Positions 24,955 to 33,987 of a stretch of 64,000 bases of DNA are shown here, piece by piece. Where the stretch lies: assembly GCF_963662255.1 (NCBI RefSeq), contig NC_085047.1, positions 111,634,214 to 111,698,213 on the forward strand, given 5' to 3'. A program made the position numbers and the translations under genes. The DNA comes from Cinclus cinclus (taxonomy: Eukaryota > Chordata > Aves > Passeriformes > Cinclidae). Every line of letters starts with the position of its first letter. Positions within the stretch are counted from its first letter, which is position 1. Under the pieces are notes generated by a model, which was not told where the DNA came from, ran no database searches, and was given only the letters and a program-made list of their open reading frames with translations.

Positions 24955-26588
24955 CCCCATCAAGCCATAATGTCAAGAAAAGAAGTGAACTAAACTAATT
25001 CTCTTTTTCTCTTGCCAACCCCAGCATTTAATTTTTGACTTTTAGAATTTAAACTTAGCAACACTGCATGAAACAGAAGGCTTCCTAAATTTTAGGGAGT
25101 CTCTAGTCTTGCATTTAAAGTCTAAAGGAACTATAATGCCTATTCTGCATATCTTCAAAGTAAATCAACAACTAAGCATGATTCCTATCCTAGAGCTGTT
25201 GGAATGAGAAGCTAGATTCACAAAAGGTTACACTATGGAAATCTAGAGTAAGAGTGCTTTAAATCTCAGTCTTGCCCAGTACAGCATCACTTTTCTGTCA
25301 GATTCCCATCTCTGCAATCTTTTCTTTACAATGTTTATTTCCAGTGTAGCTCCCCTATGTCTTTTGACTAGGAAATGAGCACATGCAAGACCCCAGACTG
25401 CATGATTCCAGCAGCATGAGGGAGCAGACATTTAAAAACACATTTAGCATTTCAAGGAAGCCATTCCAGGTTGCTTTTTCAGAGACTGATTGAAAGCAGT
25501 TTAGGAAATGTAGAACACTGAAGTAAGAGGAAGATGGAGACACAACTACTCGTATGCTCTTAAATTTGTTCAAGGAGACCAGGTTACCGGAGTTTATAAG
25601 AGTAATTTCCACAATGTGTAGTTTCAAATCAAAATTCTTGGTTTTCCTCAACTAATGCAGAAAAAGTTACTAAGTGGCACATTTCAGGGTTAACAAAGCC
25701 CTGGCTGTTGCTCATGCCCACTCTTGGATATAAGTGAATACAGAAATAACTCATCACTGGGTTGAATTGGCATTGGATTTTTAGATCTGGTGGTTCTGAT
25801 TTTAATTTAACATATCCTGTGGTGCAGTGTGTGAAATATGTACTTAACCCAGATTGTTGTGAGATGAAAGCACACTCGTGTTTATTTTACATTATTTGCT
25901 GTAGTTTGTTGAAAGCCAACATTCCTGGGCAGTGAATGCAGCAGGGATGAATCATTTGAACTAGGTGAGGGGTTAGCAGCTGAAAGAAAATGAAAGTTAA
26001 ATAGCTACATTAAATTTTAGCAAAATGGGTTAAAAAAGTGTAATGCTAGAGAAACCTGTATCTCCATTCTGAGACAGGGAATTATGGTACTTATTTCTAT
26101 AGGTTTTCTACCAGCACTTTTAATGTCAGCTGTGATTAGAGGTGATTAATATCACACATTTCCTACCTTCAGAACTGAGGTGCTGAAGCAAAGTTAAATA
26201 CAAATTGCTACCAAGAGCTGTATCAAATGCACCAAATGACAGTATATCACCAGGGAATCAATCCTAATGATTCACCATAGGAATCTTAATCAAGGACCAG
26301 GACATCACCAGATGGAGTATTGAATATTAAGGGAAAAAGATGGGCCCTGTTCTAGAGAGCTTAGCACTGAAGAGGCAAAGGGGAATGACAAAGTAGGCAA
26401 AGAGAAGGGAAAGCAGAAGAAAATGATGGAACAGCAGCACCAGAAATGAGCCCAGCACAGGCGCAGTCCACAGTAAAGATTTTCTGAGAGCTTGTGACAG
26501 TGATTTTGACAGAAGGCAAGAGAGTAGCTGTGTGGGTGTTTGTGGTGGGCCTGTCTCACACCTGAGTGGTGGAAGTGATGGGCAAAGG

Positions 26589-26623
26589 TGCCTGCCTGAA
26601 AATCTATCAGGCAGGCAAATAAA
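26589..26623 (+). other. Perfect 11-bp stem-loop followed by AATAAA
   Basis: Arms TGCCTGCCTGA (26589-26599) and TCAGGCAGGCA (26607-26617) are exact reverse complements around a 7-base loop. The right arm abuts and shares an A-rich junction with AATAAA at 26618-26623. A stable hairpin next to a polyadenylation hexamer could mark the 3' end of a transcript, but no GT-rich downstream element or upstream gene is clear. Confidence 0.4.
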
Positions 26624-27692
26624 GCTTATGTAAAGGGCTAGATGAGAGCAGAAATTTTGTCTGGTTAGTGAATGATGCACTTGAGCCTTATAACCCAAGG
26701 AAGGGGCTTCTCCTGAGCACAGCAGGGCAGAGGAAGGGGGCCAGAGGAAGCAGAGCAAAAGCCTCTCCTGAGGAAAGGATGCTCATAGCAGTGTTTGAGC
26801 TGGGTACAAGTTGGATGAGACAGTGCTTTTCAAGGCCAGAAAGAAAAAGAGGTGGGAGTAGCTAAGATTTGAAATGCCAGAAGCCTGCACAGGAATTTTA
26901 GCTGAAAGGAGACGAAAGGCCACAGAGTAAAGATGGTATAGAGAAAAAAAAAAATAAAATCACTGAGGATGTGAGAAGTCTGAGCCAAATATGTCTCGTA
27001 GGATGGCTGTGGGACAGACAGCATGCTCCTGAGGCCATGGGGGACCTCCCAGAGCTGTCAGCTGAGCAGCTCTGCTCCCACCACTCTGGGCTGCAGCTGG
27101 GGTGGAGTTGTCTTTTGGGTGGTGTTAGAGGGAGAGACCACAACTGGGAGAAATGGAGCAGGGAAGCAGATCTGTAAATCACAAGGGACAAGGTAAGGGA
27201 ATTAGAATTTGGGCCTGTAGGTGAGGTTGCACAACACATGAAGACACAGAGAGTAGCAGAAGAGAGAAGCAGAAGTCCCTGGAGAGCAGGGCAGCAAAGA
27301 GTGGCATCTGCAGAAAGAGACTTGAGCAAGGAAGAGAAGCCAGTGGGTCACCAAGACAGGATGGTGGCTCCATGGGTGCCTGGCCAGTGAAAGACTCGGG
27401 TGGTGGCCCCAGGGCTGGGCACTGCTCCTTGTGATTTCACACGCTGGTCTGCAGGGGTCTCTTGCTGCTCTCTGACTTTCCTCCTCTGTCTTCAGCTGCT
27501 CTGCTCTCCTTGCTCAGGTGTGAACAAACACCAAGGAGACAGAGGACAGGCTGGGACATCCTGCATTATCTTCCAGCACTTGAAAGATCACCATTACTGA
27601 AACCCAGAAGAAGAAGAGGTGTTGAAAGCTGTCAGAGTCAGGGAATCAGTCGGGCAGGTTCACTGAGGAGTACAGAGAGCTGGGAAATAAGG

Positions 27693-27973
27693 GGCAGAAG
27701 AGCAAGAGGCTTTCCTTGGGCTAGCAAACACTCGAGTTGCACAGCTACAGGCTTCATCATCACTCTACTCCCCCGATTTCAGTTTTCAGAGACAGCATGG
27801 TTTTAGTCCTTCATCATCCTGTCAGTCTGGTCCAGATGGCAGAGTCTCAGAGCAAAGCAGTTATTCACCAAGAGAGGGTTTGGAAAAAGGACAGTCTGTC
27901 TCTAAAAGCAGCAAAGTTGCATTCAGTGAAGACTGCACTATGTCTAAGAGCAGTAAGGGCTGGACTGATGTAA
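27693..27973 (+). other. Open segment or candidate terminal exon, Ser/Lys-rich
   Basis: A frame without an initiating ATG stays open for more than 90 codons from just after an in-frame TAA near 27688-27690 to a downstream TGA. An internal acceptor (cccccgatttcagttttcag) would start a phase-0 exon with AGA CAG CAT. The last third reads SKSSKVAFSEDCTMSKSSKG and ends GWTDVK before the stop. The Ser-, Lys- and Glu-rich composition is protein-like, but no family is recognised and another plus-strand frame overlaps it. Confidence 0.13.
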
Positions 27974-28188
27974 AATGAAGGTGATCCTGTGGCTTTGGTC
28001 ATTCTTAATTCTGCATTTTATCTATAGCTTCTATAACTGAATAATACAACTTTTTGTTTATCATAGGCTCTTGTCCTTCAAAAATCAGAAGCATACTTTG
28101 TCTGGCCAGATAAGTATTTCCTGGTTGCTCTTTCCATTAATTCTCTCAGTCTTTACTGAGGGACAGAAAGACAAGGATGCTTAAATTT

Positions 28189-28430
28189 CTAGAATCATTA
28201 AGGTTGAAGAAGGCCTGTGAGCTCATTGAGTCAAACCCAGCATCTCCATGTCCACCACTAAACCATGCCCCCACCTGCCATATCTTGACAGTTTCTGAAC
28301 ACTTTCAGGGATGGTGATTCCACCACTTCCCTGGGCAGCCTTCTCCGATGCCTGATCACCCTTTCAGTGAAGAAATGTTCCCTGATATCCAACCTAACCG
28401 TCCCCCCGGTGCAATTTCCTAAGTCTTCCT
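28189..28430 (-). mobile_element. CR1 LINE fragment, antisense, next to the CpG island
   Basis: Reverse-oriented CR1 with its 3' end at about 28189 (CTAGAATCATTAAGGTTG). Then come CCACCACTAAACCATGCCCC, GGATGGTGATTCCACCACTT, CCCTGGGCAGCCTTCTCC and AGTGAAGAAATGTTCCCTGA. On the minus strand it still translates to the ORF2 C-terminal motifs VRLDIREHFFTERVIRH and RLPREVVESPSLKVF. It is 5'-truncated about 130 bp from the start of the CpG island. The open minus-strand ORF here belongs to the transposon and is not a host gene. Confidence 0.93.
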
Positions 28431-28559
28431 TTGGAGATGCTCGCATAAATTCAGCACGCAGGTACCTGCTTGAGTTTTGGGCCGATCCCTTTGAGGTGCA
28501 GAGGTTGTCAGCGCAGGTGCCGCTGCTGAAAGCCCTTTGCTGCCTCATTCCTGTGCCAG
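28431..28559. other. Spacer between CR1 and CpG island
   Basis: Unique sequence of rising GC content (for example TCAGCGCAGGTGCCGCTGCT). It has no feature of its own and is probably CpG-island shore. Confidence 0.4.
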
Positions 28560-28870
28560 AAGGCCGTACCTAGCTCGTGCCCTGAAGTGCTTCGGGATCT
28601 GGTGGCGGAGGGATGCGGCTGTGACAGACCAGCCGGGTGCGCTGCCGGCTCCACGCAGACACTGCGGGCAGGCGGGGGGGCTTATCCCGCGGTGCGGGGA
28701 GGGATCCGAGAGCTCCCACTCCAGCCTGCGGGTTTCGGGGCGCGCTCCGGGGGGAGGATGCGGATGCTGCGGCTGCAGCGCGGAGCCGCGGCCGCCCGGG
28801 GGAGCGCAGGCACCGCCGCCCGCGGGGCTGCGCGGAAATGGAGCGGCCGCTCGGAACCCCATTCACAATA
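28560..28870. promoter_or_regulatory. CpG island, probable promoter/first-exon region
   Basis: About 310 bp with, by eye, close to 38 CpG dinucleotides, against an almost CpG-free background on both sides. It contains several CGCG clusters, G-rich Sp1-like strings (GGCAGGCGGGGGGG) and NotI-type GCGGCCGC. CpG islands of this density in vertebrates usually mark transcription starts. Direction is uncertain. On the plus strand an ATG at 28838 has G at -3 and +4 and opens 20 codons (MERPLGTPFTIKRFPPSVPY) to a possible donor TAC|gtaaac at 28898. The minus strand is also open. No TATA box is clear. No gene name can be assigned. Confidence 0.6.
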
Positions 28871-28902
28871 AAACGCTTCCCTCCTTCCGTGCCTTACGTA
28901 AA

Positions 28903-28996
28903 CTTTTTTCCCCTTTTTTCCTCTCTCTCTCTCTCTCTCTCTTATTTCTTTTTTTTTTTTTCTTTCTTTTTTTCTCTCTCTCTTTTTTTTTTCCCC
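28903..28996. repeat. 94-bp polypyrimidine tract with (CT)11
   Basis: From 28903 to 28996 the plus strand is all C/T except one A at 28944. It includes (CT)11 at 28921-28942, long T runs and a second CT run at 28974-28982. It lies immediately downstream of the CpG island. Homopurine-homopyrimidine mirror-like tracts can form triplex (H-DNA) and are common near promoters. Here it may also serve as a splice-acceptor tract or just be simple repeat. Confidence 0.9.
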
Positions 28997-29020
28997 ATTA
29001 TCGAAGCTCTCAGATATTGC

Positions 29021-29037
29021 GAGAGAGAGAGAGAGAG
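29021..29037. repeat. (GA)8 microsatellite
   Basis: Uninterrupted (GA)8 24 bp after the polypyrimidine tract. It is complementary to the (CT)11 run 80-100 bp upstream, so a transcript or single strand could fold the two together. Confidence 0.9.
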
Positions 29038-30394
29038 GTTACAAAATGTGTTTACTTACAAATTTGGAAGTAGCGACAAGACGCAATGCAGTGAATTTGT
29101 CATCTGCTCATGACTAGCAGATGGTCCTCCTTCTTTGCAAGCAAACTGCGTGAGTCACATCTTGCCTGGTTTGTAGGATCGAGCCGAGGCGCTCCCTGGC
29201 ACCAGGGTGGACAGAGTCGCCCATCCCGCTCCTGCCGCCTGCCCACACAGCCAGTGGGGCTCTCTGGCACCGGGTGGATCTCGCCGTGCCTTTTGGAAAG
29301 GTTCCTCATCCCTCCTTCCACGGCAGGTTAATCCGGGTGCACTCCTGTCTATAGAGACTGCTTCACGTGGCTCTTGCAGGGCAAAGGGATCTTTAAATGG
29401 GAACACATTGCATTAGCATTTTACAGACGAGCTGAAAGAGATAACTGTGAGTTATGCTTAAACAGACTCATTTTTTTAGCTGTGGATGAAGCCAAAGTGG
29501 GAAATGCAAAAAAGTCTGATGAGACCCTTTTGCCTGGAATCAGTGCTGCTGCAGACCACTGTTGATGTTAAAATCAAGTTCCCTGCATCAAAGCATGACA
29601 TGCTGATGGTGGTTCTGAGCTGTGGTCTTAGTCAGTAATAAAACAAAACAAAATAAAATTTAAAAAGTGCAATTCTGCATTGGTTTAGAGGTCTGTGCAG
29701 AGCATATATAATTGCAGTTGCTTGCCCTTGTAAACAGATAAGGCTCAATTTTATTACAGGTATGTTAGAAAGTTGTTTTACAAGATTAAAGTCATCTAAC
29801 ATTCTCTCCTGCCTTCCCTCCCTGGTTTGAGTTGATTTCTCCTGATAGTTTTTCCTGAGTTGTGACACATTCCTGGTTTTGTCTTATCATGTAAATCTGC
29901 ATGATTGGTTTTCCTCTAGATTTGTGCCTCTCTGTATATATATTCTTCACAGCAGAGCAAGAGGGAGCAAGTTTAAATGATACAAAAATGAGATTCTAAG
30001 AGTGATGGGGAAAATTCAGGGAAGATATCAACCTGAAAATATTTTTATTTTTTTTTTTTTTGCAAAGTGGACAGGTTTCAGGTTGACAGACTCTTTTAAA
30101 ATGAATTCATTTCCAAAGCTCTGTCACTTATTTATATGACATAATACTTGTAGCTCTTTGCTGGATGCAAGAGTCCACTCACTCACACCAGCCATGGGTA
30201 AGTTGTGCACTCCTGCTAGATGCTTGCGTTTGCCCAATGTGAGACACCCAAATTGTGCTTGACATTCTGTAGGTAGCAGAGTCCATGTGAATAATGTAAA
30301 GAAAGTGCTGGGTTTCCTTACTTTTCAGTTTCTTCTGGAATGTTTTCCTGCCTGGTTTTCATAGAAGAGCACTGCAGATAAAGGCACTCTTCAT

Positions 30395-30480
30395 AGGTAA
30401 GAACAGAGAAACAATGCTGTTGGTTCTGAAAGAAATGAGGTAAGAACAGAGAAATAATCCTCTTGTTTCTGAAAGAAATG
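30395..30480 (+). repeat. 2 x 43-bp tandem duplication with duplicated donor motif
   Basis: Two adjacent 43-bp copies (30395-30437 and 30438-30480) differ at four positions, about 91% identity. Each begins AGGTAAGAACAGAGAAA and ends TTCTGAAAGAAATG. AG|GTAAG is a consensus 5' splice site, so the duplication gives two identical donors 43 bp apart. No upstream exon is identified. Confidence 0.9.
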
Positions 30481-31711
30481 CTAAAATCTATGGAGGACAG
30501 TGAGGAAACTCATGTTAACCTGGTAATAAATTGAAGCCTGCCACCAGGAGCTCTGATTTGGAGATCCTGGAGCTGTAACCAACCTGTGAGCACCATAGCA
30601 CACCATAATCCACCACTGACTTTTCTTCCAAAGTGTTCCTTTCCTATTTTAGAGGTCAGGTGCTGGCCTGGGAATTGCCTCCCTGCAAGGAGACAGAGTC
30701 TGAGCTGTCTTCTCTGTCTGAGCTCCTCATCAGTAGCTGTGAAGGTGCCGGTGCTGAATTGTCATCCAGAATGTGGGAATGAAAGAGGAAGGGAAATTGA
30801 GGGCTGGTTGTAATGGAAACATGAGGGAACTGCTTGCAGAGGTGCATTGTCTTCTGGTTTGGCAAGGGTGACATTCATGGGTGCCTGTGGGGACTCCAGT
30901 GCATCTAACCAGCATCAGGAAAGTCCTCCAAGGTGCTGAGAATACATTTGTCCTCTTGGTCCCTGAAATGAGCCTCCTCTTTCCTCTCATTGCTGCCAAT
31001 AAATCCCAGATTAGGAAGCTGACAGCCGCCTACATGCTCTAGAAGAACACAGTGACCACATACAAGATTTATAGCCTACAATATTGCCGTAGGTGGGGAT
31101 ATAAAATACTTTTGTGGGGTTTTTAGCTTGGGATTCCCCATGGGTGCTGGCAGTGACATACCTATCCTGATACATTATCCCTCTGCAGTGAGGCATGCAG
31201 GAGGAGAGGGCTGGTGTGCTCCACATCAGTGCAGAGTCCCAGGGATAGATGTTGTCCGAGGCACCTGGCAAGGTGCAGGTTACCTGTTCTTGATGAACCT
31301 TGAGCCTAGCTTTTGCTCCACAGTCAGATCCATCTGCCTCGGGTCAGCACTCTCCTCTTTTCACTCGGTCAAAACCCTATGGCCCTGGCTGGTTCACCAT
31401 CTAAGACACTCCCTTAGGGGCTCAGCGGATAACTGTGTACATGGGGAGCACGGGCTTCCTAAGACACGGGCACCACAGCTGGTCAGCTTTAGCCTGGTGG
31501 GTTTTCCTGGCTGGCAACGTGCCCTGCTTGTTCCTGATCGCTGTTGCTTCATCAGCTTTGGTGACCCCATGCTCACAGAGGGAGAGGAGACAAAAAGGAA
31601 TGCTGGAAAGGTCCATGGGAGGCCCAAGTGTGAAGTCTGCAGGAGGAAAATTAATTCAACAGAAGTGAATAAAAAGGACTGGCACAGTTAACTCACAAAG
31701 GCTCGACATTC

Positions 31712-31716
31712 CTTGG
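31712..31716. repeat. Target-site duplication, left copy (CTTGG)
   Basis: CTTGG directly precedes the LTR's 5' TGTGCTGG and matches the five bases directly after its 3' end. Confidence 0.85.
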
Positions 31717-31904
31717 TGTGCTGGTTTTACCTGTGGGGAGGGCACACTAGGAAGTTTTTCTCCATGAGAACTTCCTCTGTGGATTGATGTCAATTATTGA
31801 CTGCCTGAGAAACCAATTGGAAAAGTCGGTTCGCTCCGTGAATCACATTTGAAGCAAGTAAAACCCGTGAAAAGCCGTCTTTCATTTCCAGCCTCTTACA
31901 GAGT

Positions 31905-32240
31905 GGCGCTGGCCTAGCCCGGCTCCCTTCCAGTGCGGCCCGGCCCATTCGGGAGTGGCTGTGGAGGCCGCTGGGCCCCATCTTTAACCAGGGGTCCCAG
32001 TGGCCGAGGGGAGCGGAGCCCATTGCTGGATCTTCGCCTTTTCCCGGTGTTCTCGTGGCTCGGGGGGCCCTGCCCTGCCGCCCTCACGGGCTGGGGGGAG
32101 GCAGCCGGGCCCGGTTCGGGAGAGCCCCCAGGGCTTTGTGTGCTGGGCAGGGCAGAGGGAGAACCCCCGGGCTGCGGCTGGAGCTGGGGGCGGGCAGCGC
32201 CGGGGGAAAGCCATGGACACACGGCCTTGGCACCCATTTC
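31905..32240. promoter_or_regulatory. CpG/GC-rich core inside the LTR
   Basis: GC- and CpG-rich stretch within the LTR, unlike its AT-rich right half. It includes GGCCCGGCCCATTCGG, GGGCCCGGTTCGGG and GGGGGCGGGCAGCGCCG (Sp1-like). In a retroviral LTR this would sit in U3 and could hold promoter or enhancer activity. It is not an independent host CpG island because it lies entirely between the LTR ends. Confidence 0.6.
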
Positions 32241-32905
32241 TCCTCTGCATGGACTCTGCAGTTCTCGTCCTGCCCCTCCAGCGTGGCCTGGGCACCCTGA
32301 GATCCTGACACAGCTCCGGCATGGCCTGGCACAGCCCCTGCAACTTCTGTGTGAGGTTTTAATTTTATTTTTCCCCAGTGTTCAGATAAGACTTACAGAC
32401 TTCTGTCTTTCCTTGGGTGAGTGGGAGAAGACCAAAAAGGATACACTGAAGTCAATGAAGTAAAAGCTTAAGTTTCTAAATGGAAGAAGGATTGAGGAGA
32501 CGCCATGAAGGTTGGCTGAAATATCTTTTTATAAGTTATAGGGGTGGACTGTACTTCACGAAGAAATTCCTTTAAACCATGAAAAAAAGACATGGGGGTG
32601 GAGCAAGGTGTAAAGTGTTTGAAGAATCCTTTGCCCCGAGGAAAAGAGGGGGATCTCTGTTGCTGGGAATGAAGTACAAACAGAGGGAAGTGAGCTGAAG
32701 AGAACTTTTGCCTTTGAGCAGCTCATCCTTAAAAGTAATACCCAGTGATTTTTTAACATGGCCCGCAACTCAGTTCTGAAAAGACTGTGAAGTGGGAGGA
32801 AATTCATGATAGCAGATCCCGGGCAGCTGTTAATCATGAAAAAGTGGAGTCAAGAGAGAACAGGTGATTTCCTCACTTGGTAAAAGATACTTATAGCTAA
32901 ACAAG

Positions 32906-32911
32906 AATAAA
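32906..32911 (+). terminator. LTR polyadenylation hexamer AATAAA
   Basis: AATAAA about 300 bp before the LTR 3' end, in the position expected for the R-region poly(A) signal of a plus-oriented retroviral LTR. The downstream GT/T-rich stretch at 33040-33070 could be the cleavage-associated element. Confidence 0.45.
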
Positions 32912-33216
32912 CTCCTCTCCCTAAAGTGAACTGAAAAAGGTTATTTAAGTAAGGAACTGACTGAAGTGTCCCTGTATGTTGTTAAGCTGTAACAAAGGGG
33001 GAAAGAAGGACTGATCTGAAAATCTGTTCTGAATGTATTATTCTTTGTGTTGTTAATCAAGTTTTTTCTTTATTCCCTTTTTAAGTTTTAAGCCCACTTT
33101 ACTTTTACTCCTAATCCTATTTCACAACAAAAGGTAAATATATTACAATTAGCAAACCTTAAACTATTAACATTTTTGGTGAGTTAGCTGGGAAACGAAC
33201 AAACTAAACCATTACA

Positions 33217-33221
33217 CTTGG
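33217..33221. repeat. Target-site duplication, right copy (CTTGG)
   Basis: CTTGG directly after the LTR terminus ACA, identical to 31712-31716. Confidence 0.85.
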
Positions 33222-33660
33222 TTTTTACAGTGTCTGGGATCTGGATCTGAAAATCCTGTGTAAAACCATGACTAAGGAAGATGAAGTGGCAAAGGCTCTC
33301 ACCTGTGTCTTCTTTGTTGCTGTTGGAAATGAAGAATCACAGCTGAGAAATCTAGATGCTACAAAGGCCTGCTAGCCAGCCAGTTTCTCTGAGGTGTCAC
33401 CTCTGAGCTGAAGTTAGCTTCTAGTGAGCAAGTTTCTCATTACTTTGGGGCTCCCTTTTGGGTTTACTGGGATGAACACAAAATATAATTCATTACAACA
33501 AAAGAAGAATTGCATGTCCATTGGAGGTGCTTTGGGTGAATGGGAAACTCTTGAGATATGTATTCTGCAACTCACAGTGAAACTTTAAATAAGATACTTG
33601 GGAAACTGAAAAATGAGCAGCCATTGGAAAGCCCATCATCTCAATGTTGGATTTTCACAA
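33222..33660. other. Non-coding unique sequence
   Basis: Host sequence that continues the pre-insertion locus to the right of the LTR. I see no gene or repeat in it. Confidence 0.55.
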
Positions 33661-33730
33661 GGCAGGAGGTTTGGAAGTAGATGATATTTAAGGTCCTTTC
33701 CAACCCAGGCCATTCTGTGATTCTGTGATA
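33661..33730 (+). mobile_element. CR1 LINE 3'-end stub, sense
   Basis: Only the last 70 bp or so of a CR1 copy remain: TTTAAGGTCCTTTCCAACCC, then AGGCC and the duplicated 3' octamer ATTCTGTGATTCTGTGAT. The repeated octamer is the normal CR1 3' terminus. Severe 5' truncation is usual for this family. Confidence 0.9.
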
Positions 33731-33987
33731 TTTGGGAAAGGGCAGAAACCCAGATGTAAACCCAACAGAGCTATCTGACTTCTAAGTTATTTAGTTCAAA
33801 GCTAACTCAAGGAGAGCTTTTCCTCATGGAAACCAGATAAGTCTATGGATAAAATAGTAAAAAGTTCAAAGCTTGCTGTTAAATAATATTATACTTTAAA
33901 TAATGAAACAGATGTCCTGGTTATACTAGTATGTGACAATATCCAGTCCCTACACCTTATCTGTTCCTCAGCTTCCAGCATAAAATC

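Larger units (their letters stand above)
19098..28188. other. Non-coding unique sequence with several exon-like segments
   Basis: No gene is recognised. Exon-like intervals are listed separately at 22183-22302, 24826-24954 and 27693-27973. A further acceptor at 23995 (ttttttttccctag) opens 15 codons to a TGA at 24041-24043. Between about 26330 and 27330 the plus strand is clearly purine-rich, so the minus strand shows two 143-codon ORFs rich in Leu, Ser and Phe that I attribute to composition. T-rich tracts lie at 23525-23595 and 24092-24137. Confidence 0.5.
29038..31716. other. Non-coding sequence downstream of the CpG island
   Basis: The first 300 bp (to about 29340) keep moderate CpG content (about a dozen CpGs), consistent with island shore or a transcribed 5' region. 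The rest is ordinary unique sequence with a T tract at 30049-30061 and the duplication at 30395-30480. A 187-codon plus ORF at 31128-31691 has no recognisable domain, and several short minus ORFs overlap it. I do not call it a gene. Confidence 0.5.
31717..33216 (+). mobile_element. Solo LTR of an avian endogenous retrovirus (ERVL-like), 1500 bp
   Basis: The element starts TGTGCTGGTTTT, the hallmark 5' end of many avian ERVL-type LTRs, and ends AAACCATTACA, giving TG...CA termini. A perfect 5-bp target-site duplication (CTTGG) flanks it. A 5-bp duplication is typical of ERVL-class integration. A polyadenylation signal AATAAA at 32906-32911 near the 3' end fixes the plus orientation. No second copy of the terminal sequence, gag, pol or env lies inside or nearby, so this is a solo LTR left by LTR-LTR recombination, or a non-autonomous element. 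At 1.5 kb it is long and carries an internal CpG-rich block (about 31905-32240). ORFs of 80-176 codons in up to six frames in that block are composition artefacts. The exact subfamily cannot be named without a library search. Confidence 0.88.

Noticed and set aside
28258..28548. Minus-strand 96-codon ORF as a host gene
   Set aside because: It contains RLDIR..FF and RLPREVVESPSL, the C-terminus of CR1 ORF2, so it is transposon sequence.
28570..29113. Several long ORFs in the CpG island as proteins
   Set aside because: All three frames on both strands are open because of GC content and the downstream CT tract, so no frame is favoured.
31933..32463. 176-codon Gly/Pro-rich ORF and overlapping ORFs on both strands
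   Set aside because: They lie within the GC-rich core of the solo LTR. Several frames are open on both strands at once, which reflects GC content and not coding.
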